Source: a bacterium BMS3Abin03 (lineage in GTDB: Bacteria > Bacteroidota > Ignavibacteria > Ignavibacteriales > Ignavibacteriaceae). Taken from it: a stretch of 44,365 bases of DNA. The stretch covers positions 1-44,365 of the forward strand of contig BDSV01000018.1 of NCBI GenBank assembly GCA_002898075.1, given 5' to 3'. The notes under the pieces were generated by a model. That model ran no database searches and was not told where the DNA came from. It saw nothing but the letters and a program-made list of their open reading frames with translations. Position numbers and translations under genes: made by a program. This document shows, in pieces, positions 1-8,286 of this stretch (its first letter is position 1; every line of letters begins with the position of its first letter).

Positions 1-954
1 ATCAGGGATATCAATAATATCATCGATATGGGTTGAGTTGTTAGTAATATTCTGTACTGTTATAGAATCAGGATCGAGAAACATTAAGCCAACAGTTCTT
101 AAATGTGTATCAGTAAAAGTTGCATCGGAACCGGACTGCGATATTAATCCCCAGTTTACATTGGTACAGCTATCGATTAACACACTGTAAGAAATGCCTT
201 GAACTCCCGCCTGGTTTTCATCGAACTGCCAGCCGGTTAATAACGAATCGCCGGGTAAAGAAATATCAACTATACTTGAATCAAATAACACGAGCCAGAA
301 TAGCAGCCAATCATTATTCCTGAACTCTAAATTGTTTTCACCGAAACATAAAAATTCACCGGGCAACTGGTTATTAATTATCTGTGCTTCGCTTTGTCCA
401 AACAAACCAGTCGTAATAAACCCGTCGGAGATTTCCGAATTCTTTAAATAATATTTTCCATTACCGGCAACGGATACCTGCCAGCTTTGCCCGCTCGAAT
501 GAAACTGTACACCGTCAAAATTAAGTACACCTGATTCAAGTACTAGGGCTTGATGCTCATAAATAAAATTTTCTATTACTTCAAAAGTTCCTCCGGATGC
601 ATTAAGCTCACCCGTACCCGAAATTTGAATATCACCATCTATCTGAAAATAGGCACTATCCAGAATTAGTCTGCCGTTATTTATTATTATCAGATCGCCG
701 TTGAGTAAATAACTTCCGGTTATTGTAACCGTTTCGTTAGGGTCGTCATCACCGATAATTAAATCATTCCCCTGCTGAAGCCCGGCTTCTTTAATTTTAT
801 TCAATGATTGAAGATAATTTAAGGAGTAAATCAGGTTTGTAATTTGTAATTGGGCATCCGGCGGAACCGGAGGTAAATCATCTATCGAGCTTTGCGCTAA
901 TAAATTTGGATATGCTAAAAGAATCAGAATCAAAATTGTTTTTATATTTTTCAT
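1..954 (-). CDS. Secreted protein of unknown function, C-terminus truncated by window edge
   Basis: Manual minus-strand translation is open from ATG at 954 to the window edge: MKNIKTILILILLAYPNLLAQSSIDDLPPVPPDAQLQITNLIYSLNYLQSLNKIKEAGLQQGNDLIIGDDDPNETVTITGSYLLNGDLIIINNGRLILDSAYFQIDGDIQ...; signal peptide and beta-helix-like repeats. Not in the ORF track because it has no stop in the window. Confidence 0.75.
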   Translation of the reverse strand, partial: MKNIKTILILILLAYPNLLAQSSIDDLPPVPPDAQLQITNLIYSLNYLQSLNKIKEAGLQQGNDLIIGDDDPNETVTITGSYLLNGDLIIINNGRLILDSAYFQIDGDIQISGTGELNASGGTFEVIENFIYEHQALVLESGVLNFDGVQFHSSGQSWQVSVAGNGKYYLKNSEISDGFITTGLFGQSEAQIINNQLPGEFLCFGENNLEFRNNDWLLFWLVLFDSSIVDISLPGDSLLTGWQFDENQAGVQGISYSVLIDSCTNVNWGLISQSGSDATFTDTHLRTVGLMFLDPDSITVQNITNNSTHIDDIIDIPD

Positions 955-1174
955 ATTACCTCCTTATGAACCGGGGTGCGTTCCATCCGGCATTAATTAA
1001 AATTTTAAACAGATGAGAACGATGCTTTTTTGTAGTATTTAAGAATAAACATTAACTTGCTGTAAATCAATCGCTGCTGCTTTTATTTGATATTAATAAT
1101 TGATTTTAGATCGTGTAATTAATATAAAATCAATTCTTAAGTTTAAAGACGATATAAATATTTTTTTGTTACAA

Positions 1175-1699
1175 ATGAAAATTGTATTCGGTGAATATAA
1201 AATAAGAAGTTTCCATCCGACGGATAAAGAAGCAATACTTAAGTATGCAAATAATATTAATGTTTCCAAAAATTTGCGGGACAGCTTTCCATATCCGTAC
1301 ACCGGGGAAGATGCCGACGCCTGGCTCAAATTAGCATGCAGCCAGAAATCAGAAATGAATTTTGCAATTGCTAATAAGCATGAACTAATCGGAGGTATCG
1401 GCTTGATGCCTCAAACCGATGTTTACCGTTACTCCGCAGAAATAGGTTATTGGCTGGCGGAACAGTTTTGGGGACGGAATATAGCTTCAAGCGCAGTAAT
1501 TGCGATGACAAAATATGCTTTTAACAGTTTTAATTTTATAAGATTGTTTGCAAATGTATTCGAGTTTAATCCCGCTTCGGCACGGGTGCTGGAAAAAGCA
1601 GGATATAAATTTGAGGGAAGTATGCGGAAAGCTGTTTATAAAAATTGTAGATTCTGGGATCAATTAATGTATTCTATCTTAAAAGAGGAAACGATATAA
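1175..1699 (+). CDS. GNAT family N-acetyltransferase (RimJ/RimL-like)
   Basis: MKIVFGEYKIRSFHPTDKEAILKYANN...EIGYWLAEQFWGRNIASSAV...RLFANVFEFNPASARVLEKAGYKFEG: classic GNAT pattern. Track ORF starts at 1100; in-frame ATG at 1175 preferred. Confidence 0.85.
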   Translation: MKIVFGEYKIRSFHPTDKEAILKYANNINVSKNLRDSFPYPYTGEDADAWLKLACSQKSEMNFAIANKHELIGGIGLMPQTDVYRYSAEIGYWLAEQFWGRNIASSAVIAMTKYAFNSFNFIRLFANVFEFNPASARVLEKAGYKFEGSMRKAVYKNCRFWDQLMYSILKEETI

Positions 1700-1707
1700 A
1701 TTTTATC

Positions 1708-3147
1708 ATGCGAATAACCGATTTATTAAAAGAATTATTTGAAAACTGGTCGGGTGAAAAAACTGTCTCGATTTCTCCTTTACCTGCTTCGGGTTCAAAC
1801 AGATTTTATTACAGAATAAAAAGTGAAAACAAAACTGCAATCGGTGTTGCCAATCATGACGAAAAGGAAAACAAAGCTTTTATCACTTTCACAAAACATT
1901 TTTTAGATAAGAAACTTAAGGTCCCTAAAATCTATTCGAAAAATTTAGATTACGGTATTTATCTTTTAGAAGATTTGGGTGATATAACTCTCTACTCATT
2001 AATTGAAAACGCAAAAGATAAAACAAATTTTCAGCAGGAAATAGAAAAATATTATAAAGAAGCATTACTGGAGTTAATTAAATTTCAGATCGACGGCGGC
2101 GATGGATTGGATTATTCAGTCTGCTACCCGCGAAACAGTTTCGACAAACAGTCGATGATGTGGGATTTGAACTACTTCAAATATTATTTTGTTAAACTCA
2201 CACAAATTCCATTTGATGAACAACTGCTTGAAAATGATTTTGAAAAGTTCACAAAGTTTTTACTCACGGCAGACACTGATTATTTTATGTACCGCGATTT
2301 TCAATCCCGGAACATCATGATCAAAGAAGATCGACTTTATTTTATAGATTATCAGGGTGGAAGAAAAGGTGCTCTGCAATATGATGTTGCTTCATTATTG
2401 TACGATGCAAAAGCAAATCTGCCGCAATCAATACGCGATGTTTTGTTGGAGTTTTATTTAGATCAAGCCGGAGGGGAAATTAGTTTTGATCGAAACGAGT
2501 TTAAAAAATACTTCAACGGTTATGTTTTAATGAGAATACTTCAGGCGCTGGGCGCTTATGGTTTCAGAGGGATATATGAAAAGAAACTGCATTTTCTTAA
2601 AAGCATTCCTTATGCACTTAAAAACATTAAATTCTTATTGGATAAGAATTTCCTGCAGCTCGATTTACCGGAATTGAAAAGAGCGCTTGAATATTCTATA
2701 AATAATGAGGAGCTGAACTTTATCCCTGCTCCGAAACAAACAGATAAACTACTTGTGACGATAAAAAGTTTTTCTTATAAATCCGGGATACCAATTGATT
2801 ATTCGGGCAACGGCGGAGGTCATGTTTTCGACTGCCGTGCAATACATAATCCCGGGCGTCATGATGAGTTTAAAGATTTAACCGGCAAGGATAAACCCGT
2901 CATCGATTTTCTCGAATCTCAGAAAGATGTGAAAGAATTTTTAAAAGATGTTTACTCAATAGTTGATAGAATGATAAAAGAATACTCGGAACGAAATTTC
3001 AAAAATCTTATGATCAGTTTCGGCTGCACCGGCGGACAGCATCGATCAGTATACTGCGCGGAGCGATTGGCAGAACACATCGAGGATAATTATGATGTCG
3101 ATGTTGTTATTCATCATACCGAATTAGAAAAGAAAGATTTTAACTAA
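1708..3147 (+). CDS. APH-type amino-sugar kinase (AmgK-like) fused to RapZ C-terminal domain
   Basis: N-terminal kinase motifs YLLEDLGD, MYRDFQSRNIMI, YFIDYQGGRKG; C-terminal HVFDCRAIHNPGRHDEFKDLTGKDKPVIDFL...ISFGCTGGQHRSVYCAERLAEHI matches RapZ C-terminal domain (about nt 2745-3140); no RapZ N-terminal P-loop domain. Confidence 0.85.
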   Translation: MRITDLLKELFENWSGEKTVSISPLPASGSNRFYYRIKSENKTAIGVANHDEKENKAFITFTKHFLDKKLKVPKIYSKNLDYGIYLLEDLGDITLYSLIENAKDKTNFQQEIEKYYKEALLELIKFQIDGGDGLDYSVCYPRNSFDKQSMMWDLNYFKYYFVKLTQIPFDEQLLENDFEKFTKFLLTADTDYFMYRDFQSRNIMIKEDRLYFIDYQGGRKGALQYDVASLLYDAKANLPQSIRDVLLEFYLDQAGGEISFDRNEFKKYFNGYVLMRILQALGAYGFRGIYEKKLHFLKSIPYALKNIKFLLDKNFLQLDLPELKRALEYSINNEELNFIPAPKQTDKLLVTIKSFSYKSGIPIDYSGNGGGHVFDCRAIHNPGRHDEFKDLTGKDKPVIDFLESQKDVKEFLKDVYSIVDRMIKEYSERNFKNLMISFGCTGGQHRSVYCAERLAEHIEDNYDVDVVIHHTELEKKDFN

Positions 3148-3872
3148 TGCGTGCATTTATTCTTGCAGCAGGATTGGGAACAAGGTTAAAACCACTTACC
3201 GATAACATTCCCAAAGCACTTATAAAAATTAAAGACAAAACTCTTCTTGAAATCATAATTAACAAACTCACCAAATCCGGTTTCGATAAAATTATAATTA
3301 ATGTACATCACTTTGCAGATCAGATAATTGATTTTATCGAACACAAAAACTTTGAAGCTGAAATATCAATATCAAATGAAAAAGAGAAATTGCTCGATAC
3401 CGGCGGCGGCTTGAAAAATGCAGCATGGTTTTTTGATGACGGCAAACCGTTTCTTGTTCATAATGTAGATATTTTATCTGATATGGATTTAAGTAAACTA
3501 TACAACTATCATTTACAAAATAAACCGCTTGCAACACTTGCAATACAAAAAAGAAAAACCAGCAGATATTTACTTTTTACCGATGATAATATTTTGTGCG
3601 GATGGATGAGCGAAAAAACCGGCGAACAAATAATATCAAATAAAATAAAGCATTATAATGAATTTGCTTTCAGCGGTATTCATATTATCGATCCCAAAAT
3701 ATTCTCTTTGATGCCGGGTAAAAAGGTATTTTCAATTATCGATTTATATTTAAGTTTAATGGAAAGACATCAAATTATCGGATACATTGATAACAAATCG
3801 TTTTGGATAGATGCGGGAAAATTTGAAAATATAAAAATTGCAGAAGAGAATTATGAAATATTCAACATTTAA
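3147..3872 (+). CDS. murU: Sugar-1-phosphate nucleotidyltransferase (MurU-like)
   Basis: MRAFILAAGLGTRLKPLTDNIPKALIKI nucleotidyltransferase signature; overlaps the stop of the AmgK-like gene. Confidence 0.75.
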   Translation: MRAFILAAGLGTRLKPLTDNIPKALIKIKDKTLLEIIINKLTKSGFDKIIINVHHFADQIIDFIEHKNFEAEISISNEKEKLLDTGGGLKNAAWFFDDGKPFLVHNVDILSDMDLSKLYNYHLQNKPLATLAIQKRKTSRYLLFTDDNILCGWMSEKTGEQIISNKIKHYNEFAFSGIHIIDPKIFSLMPGKKVFSIIDLYLSLMERHQIIGYIDNKSFWIDAGKFENIKIAEENYEIFNI

Positions 3873-4043
3873 AATTCCCCCTTTTTCAAAAGGGGGTGGC
3901 TCCGCCTTGCGGAGACGGGGAATTTCTTGTGCCGTATAACATCCCCAACAACAAATTAAAATCTTCACCCACGCAAGATAACATCTTCAAATCCCTCCCC
4001 CCGACTGTGTCGGGGTACTCCCTTTTCCAAAGGGAGAATTTTT
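3864..4043. repeat. Copy 1 of ~180 bp hairpin-rich direct repeat flanking the DUF559 ORF
   Basis: aacatttaaaattccccctttttcaaaagggggtggctccgcc...ccccaacaacaaattaaaa...cacgcaagataacatcttcaaatccctcccccc...gtcggggtactcccttttccaaagggagaattttt; near-identical to 4475-4653. Confidence 0.95.
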
Positions 4044-4445
4044 AATGTTTAATTCTTTTTCACGAATTTTTATTTGCTCATTAAAATCATTTACTACAAA
4101 ATGGAAATTATACAGTACATCAGAATTTTTATATCGTATTACTTTCAAGTTTGACTGCTTTAATTTATTCTCTCTTTCCTTGTCATACTTTTCTTTACCT
4201 TCGTGAGTCTCGCCATCTATTTCAACAACTAATTTTAATTTCGCACAATAGAAATCCACTATATAATTCTCTATAATTTTCTGCCTGTAAAATTGATAAC
4301 CCGTCTTTCTTTTTCTCAACAGTTCACACCAAAATTTGATCTCTCCTTTTGTAGAATTATTACGCATTTCCCTTGCATAACCTTTAAGTGTTGCATAATA
4401 AGAATTCCCCCAAAAGTTATTTTTTGATTTGTGTTTCTCTGACAT
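3987..4445 (-). CDS. DUF559 domain protein (Vsr-like endonuclease fold)
   Basis: AREMRNNSTKGEIKFWCELLRKRKTGYQFYRQKIIENYIVDFYCAKLKLVVEIDGETHEGKEKYDKEREN: DUF559 signature; C-terminal NSPFGKGSTPTQSGGGI is encoded inside repeat copy 1. Confidence 0.9.
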   Translation of the reverse strand: MSEKHKSKNNFWGNSYYATLKGYAREMRNNSTKGEIKFWCELLRKRKTGYQFYRQKIIENYIVDFYCAKLKLVVEIDGETHEGKEKYDKERENKLKQSNLKVIRYKNSDVLYNFHFVVNDFNEQIKIREKELNIKNSPFGKGSTPTQSGGGI

Positions 4446-4474
4446 ATATTAAAATAATCATTAGCAATAGTTAT

Positions 4475-4653
4475 AACATTTAAAATTCCCCCTTTTTCAA
4501 AAGGGGGTGGCTCCGCCCCGCGGAGACGGGGGATTTCAGGTACCGTAATATCCCCAACAACAAATTAAAAACATCTACCACGCAAGATAACATCTTCAAA
4601 TCCCTCCCCCCTACTGCGTCGGGGTACTCCCTTTTCCAAAGGGAGAATTTTTT
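4475..4653. repeat. Copy 2 of ~180 bp hairpin-rich direct repeat flanking the DUF559 ORF
   Basis: aacatttaaaattccccctttttcaaaagggggtggctccgcc...gtcggggtactcccttttccaaagggagaatttttt; same orientation as copy 1. Confidence 0.95.
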
Positions 4654-4655
4654 GA

Positions 4656-5393
4656 TTAGAAGTATCTATCCAGCTTAAACTTCTCACCCAAATACAACTT
4701 TTTAACTTCTTCATCATTAGCTAAGTCATCCGCACCACCTTGTTTGAAAATTACTCCCTCGATTAAAATGTATGCTTTATCTACGATGCTTAACGTTTCA
4801 TGCACATTATGATCGGTAATCAGAACACCTATTCCCCTGTCTTTAAGATTCGCAACTATTTTCATTATATCTTCAACTGCAATAGGATCGACACCTGCAA
4901 AGGGTTCATCCAGTAAAATAAAACTCGGGTCGGTTGCGAGGGCACGTGCAATTTCCGTTCTCCTTCGTTCACCACCGCTTAATTGTAAACCTTTGCTCTT
5001 CCTGATGTTTGTAATCGAAAGCTCGTTCAATAGTTTTTCAACTTTTTCTTTTCTTTGCTGCGCATTTAGTTTAGTCATTTCCAGCACTGCCATTAAGTTA
5101 TTCTCAACAGTTAGCCCCCTGAAAATAGAATTTTCCTGCGGAAGATAACCAATTCCCATTTTTGCTCTCTTATACATCGGCACATTTGTTATTTCCAGAT
5201 CATCCAAAAAAACTCTTCCCGATTCCGGCTTTATCATCCCGGTAATCATATAAAAAGTTGTTGTCTTTCCCGCACCGTTTGGTCCAAGCAAGCCGACAAT
5301 TTCTCCTTTTGAAACCTGAACGGAAACTTTGTTAACAACTTTCCTCTTTTTATATATTTTAACTAATTCTTCACTTCTTAATGTTGTAGCCAT
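4656..5393 (-). CDS. lptB: LPS export ABC transporter ATP-binding protein
   Basis: LLGPNGAGKTTTFYMITGMIKPESG, LSGGERRRTEIARALATDPSFILLDEPFAGVDPIAV, ITDHNVHETL. Confidence 0.95.
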   Translation of the reverse strand: MATTLRSEELVKIYKKRKVVNKVSVQVSKGEIVGLLGPNGAGKTTTFYMITGMIKPESGRVFLDDLEITNVPMYKRAKMGIGYLPQENSIFRGLTVENNLMAVLEMTKLNAQQRKEKVEKLLNELSITNIRKSKGLQLSGGERRRTEIARALATDPSFILLDEPFAGVDPIAVEDIMKIVANLKDRGIGVLITDHNVHETLSIVDKAYILIEGVIFKQGGADDLANDEEVKKLYLGEKFKLDRYF

Positions 5394-5396
5394 ATT

Positions 5397-6767
5397 CTAC
5401 CAGATTAATTTTATTAATTCTTTTCTATTCGGTCTGTTATTAAAAAATCTGAACTTAGGTAAGGTGAATGATTTTTCATCCCCTACAACCTGCTTTTCCG
5501 GGTAATATTCACTCGTCGGTGAGCCGTAAAGTCTGACTTCACTAACTTCATTATCCTCAAAAATAATTGTTGCATTAATAGCACTAAATTTTGTAAGTCC
5601 GTTTACTTCATTATCTTCATAAAGATAATAGATACTGTGCACAGTTCCTAAAAATTTTGCTTGGTGAATTTTATTATTTTTAAACGATATTTTAATATCC
5701 TTTGAAGATGTTTGATCGAATCTTTCGGGATAAAGTTTACTTTGCGATAGCATAAAAGCGTTATTAACAACATCAAGCCGCTTAATTCTTTTCTCTTCAA
5801 TATAAATTGTTATGGAATCACCCGTTAGTTGAGAATTTTCATACCACAGGATCGGCTGAGCGGCATCTTCATTCACCTTTTCGGTTATTATAATATCGTC
5901 GTCCCGCAAATAAAGAGTGTAATCATTTACAGAAGCGAACGTACCTCTTATTATTTTAACAGAATCTGTTGCCTTAAATACGTTTGCAGTATCCCTAAAT
6001 GCTTCCATTATTTTTGCCGAAATCATAAGCGTATCAATCTCAAGTTCGCCCTCCTCGTTATAAATAGAATCTAACTGAACTAAAACCGGGTTAACATTTA
6101 TTAAAGTATATTTTTCTTCGGAATAATCTTCGAGGTGGTTACTATAAATAGAAGTATTATTTTCCAGACTGATAATTTTTACATGCCCATCTGCGAAACT
6201 TGTTTTAGTATTTCTATAATGGTCGAGTGAATCGGCGGTTATAACACTATTCTCATCGATTATTTTAACATTGCCAGTTGCAATTGAACGATCATCATCC
6301 CGTAAATAAATTAATTGATCGGCAAACATAATTGTAAGAGAATCAAACAAAGTAACATCGGATTGAAAAATTGCTTTATCCTCATTAAAAAAATATTCGC
6401 CGCTGTCTGCGGTCAGCACAATTTTCCGATCATCCAAAATTATACCCGCCGTACTTTTTGTTACTCGTCTATCCCCGAAATAAAAACCTTCCTCTGTTGT
6501 GATGGTAAGACTATCCTGCCTGACAATAACATTTCCTTTGAGCTTTGCATTATTTTTTGCGATATACTGGATGGCGTGATCGCATGTAATGGTAACGTTT
6601 CCCTGTGTTAAAACAACATGCCCGTGAACCTCTCTTATCGATTCACCGTTGACTACTTTTCCAATAAGACTATCGCCCACAATCTTAATAGATTCCGATC
6701 TTTCCTGTGCAAAGACAAAGCCCGTTAGTAACAATAATATAATTAATAATTTATGGTTGACGATCAT
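5397..6767 (-). CDS. OstA/LptA-like LPS transport periplasmic protein (extended, 456 aa)
   Basis: Signal peptide then REVHGHVVLTQGNVTITCDHAIQYIAKNNAKLKGNVIVRQDSLTITTEEGFYF...: OstA-like beta-jellyroll repeats; between lptC-like and lptB. Confidence 0.8.
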   Translation of the reverse strand: MIVNHKLLIILLLLTGFVFAQERSESIKIVGDSLIGKVVNGESIREVHGHVVLTQGNVTITCDHAIQYIAKNNAKLKGNVIVRQDSLTITTEEGFYFGDRRVTKSTAGIILDDRKIVLTADSGEYFFNEDKAIFQSDVTLFDSLTIMFADQLIYLRDDDRSIATGNVKIIDENSVITADSLDHYRNTKTSFADGHVKIISLENNTSIYSNHLEDYSEEKYTLINVNPVLVQLDSIYNEEGELEIDTLMISAKIMEAFRDTANVFKATDSVKIIRGTFASVNDYTLYLRDDDIIITEKVNEDAAQPILWYENSQLTGDSITIYIEEKRIKRLDVVNNAFMLSQSKLYPERFDQTSSKDIKISFKNNKIHQAKFLGTVHSIYYLYEDNEVNGLTKFSAINATIIFEDNEVSEVRLYGSPTSEYYPEKQVVGDEKSFTLPKFRFFNNRPNRKELIKLIW

Positions 6768-7312
6768 TACAGACTATCGGTATTGGTTACGTAAGTGATG
6801 TTGTAGATTACATAATTGCGAAGACTCTGATCCGATTCGAAACCGTAACCTTCAATTTTTTCAGTAGGGGTTGTAATCGTAACGAATTTATCGGAGATGA
6901 TCTTTTTATCCTTATTTCTCCACATCATTTCATCGGTTGTTATTACAATCCCGCTGTCGTTAACGGTTACAACACTATCTATCGCAAAAAGATTGTTTGT
7001 CTTCTCATCAACTCTCCCCCGCTTCGCCGTTAATGTTGTAGTTTTCACTTCATTCATATCATAAAAATCTATTTTGATATTACTGTCTAAAAATGTTTCT
7101 TTGCTTCTTGAAAAAACCCTTAGATGTCCTGCATAAAGTATAGCCCGCGTTTTACCGGAGTCGGTAAAAAAAATAGTTGAGTTCCAGCTTTCCTGGTCGG
7201 GTAATTCTTCGCCCTTTACCGAGCTATCGACTGAAGGTTCAACTCGTTCCTGATTACAGCAAATCAATGTAATTAATACGGGAAATAAAATTAAAAGGAG
7301 GAATAATTTCAT
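6767..7312 (-). CDS. lptC: LPS export protein LptC-like lipoprotein
   Basis: MKLFLLLILFPVLITLICCNQ lipobox; ...TLTAKRGRVDEKTNNLFAIDSVVTVNDSGIVITTDEMMWRNKDKKIISDKFVTI; operonic position. Confidence 0.8.
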   Translation of the reverse strand: MKLFLLLILFPVLITLICCNQERVEPSVDSSVKGEELPDQESWNSTIFFTDSGKTRAILYAGHLRVFSRSKETFLDSNIKIDFYDMNEVKTTTLTAKRGRVDEKTNNLFAIDSVVTVNDSGIVITTDEMMWRNKDKKIISDKFVTITTPTEKIEGYGFESDQSLRNYVIYNITYVTNTDSL

Positions 7313-8286
7313 CTGCTTTGTAATCCCAATTTTATCAGGTCATGAAGATGAATTATCCCTATTGGCTTTTTCTCTTTATCAATAACTATAAGTGAAGTTA
7401 TGTTAAAGTTTTCCATCTGCTGAAGAGCGAATGATGCAAGATAATCCGGTTCCATTACTTTTGGATTTTTAGTCATTACATCGACAGCTTTTAAACCGTT
7501 AATATCCATGGTTCGTTCGAGTAATCTTCTTAAATCGCCGTCGGTTACTATTCCTGAAAGCACCCCGTTTTCATTTACAATTGTTGTCGTCCCCAATCTT
7601 TTTGAAGTCATTTCGAGAATTACATCTTTCAAATTAGCTTCCTCTGTTACTACCGGAACGCCGTTTCCTTTTATCATTATCTCCTCAACTTTCAGGGATA
7701 ATCTTTTACCGAGACTGCCGCCGGGATGCAGGAATGCAAAATCCTCAACAGTAAAATTATTCTTCTCCAGCAATGCAACCGATAATGCATCGCCCATTGC
7801 AAGCGTTGCAGTTGTTGAAGATGTGGGTGCGAGATCATGTGGACAAGCTTCCTCGGTTACGCTTATATCAAGAAAGATATCGCTTTCCTGCACCAGCATT
7901 GAACCTTTATTTCCCGACATCGCAATAATCTTTACACCGAGCCGTTTGAACATAGGAAGCAATCTTGACAGCTCTTCGGTACCTCCGCTCTTTGATATTA
8001 CTATTACAACATCCGATTTTCTTACCATCCCCAGATCACCATGCAATGCATCTGTCGGATGAAGGAATATTGCAGCCGTGCCAGTAGAATTCATAGTTGC
8101 AACAATTTTCCGTGCTATCAAACCGGATTTACCCATACCCGTAAGCACAACCCTTCCTTTGCTGTTATAAATTACATCGACAGCTTTCGCAAAATCTTCG
8201 CCAATTCTATCCTGAAGATTAGCCACGGATTCCGCTTCGAGTCGTATAACTTCTTTCCCCTTTTGAATTATCTCTTCATTCGTCAA
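7309..8286 (-). CDS. kdsD: Arabinose-5-phosphate isomerase (KdsD/KpsF/GutQ), SIS plus two CBS domains
   Basis: VVLTGMGKSGLIARKIVATMNSTGTAAIFLHPTDALHGDLGMV; two C-terminal CBS domains. Confidence 0.93.
   Translation of the reverse strand: MTNEEIIQKGKEVIRLEAESVANLQDRIGEDFAKAVDVIYNSKGRVVLTGMGKSGLIARKIVATMNSTGTAAIFLHPTDALHGDLGMVRKSDVVIVISKSGGTEELSRLLPMFKRLGVKIIAMSGNKGSMLVQESDIFLDISVTEEACPHDLAPTSSTTATLAMGDALSVALLEKNNFTVEDFAFLHPGGSLGKRLSLKVEEIMIKGNGVPVVTEEANLKDVILEMTSKRLGTTTIVNENGVLSGIVTDGDLRRLLERTMDINGLKAVDVMTKNPKVMEPDYLASFALQQMENFNITSLIVIDKEKKPIGIIHLHDLIKLGLQSR

Noticed and set aside
3756-3968. 70-aa minus ORF ending upstream of repeat copy 1 ('LRKAEPPPFEKGGILN')
   Set aside because: Spurious translation of the repeat and antisense of murU; useful only as a marker of the repeat family.
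3864-4653. Two regularly arranged repeats considered as a CRISPR mini-array
   Set aside because: Only two ~180-bp copies enclosing a 430-bp interval with a DUF559 ORF; wrong length and no cas genes.
7508-8062. 184-aa plus-strand ORF antisense to kdsD
   Set aside because: Serine-rich antisense shadow of a clearly coding gene; no independent signal.
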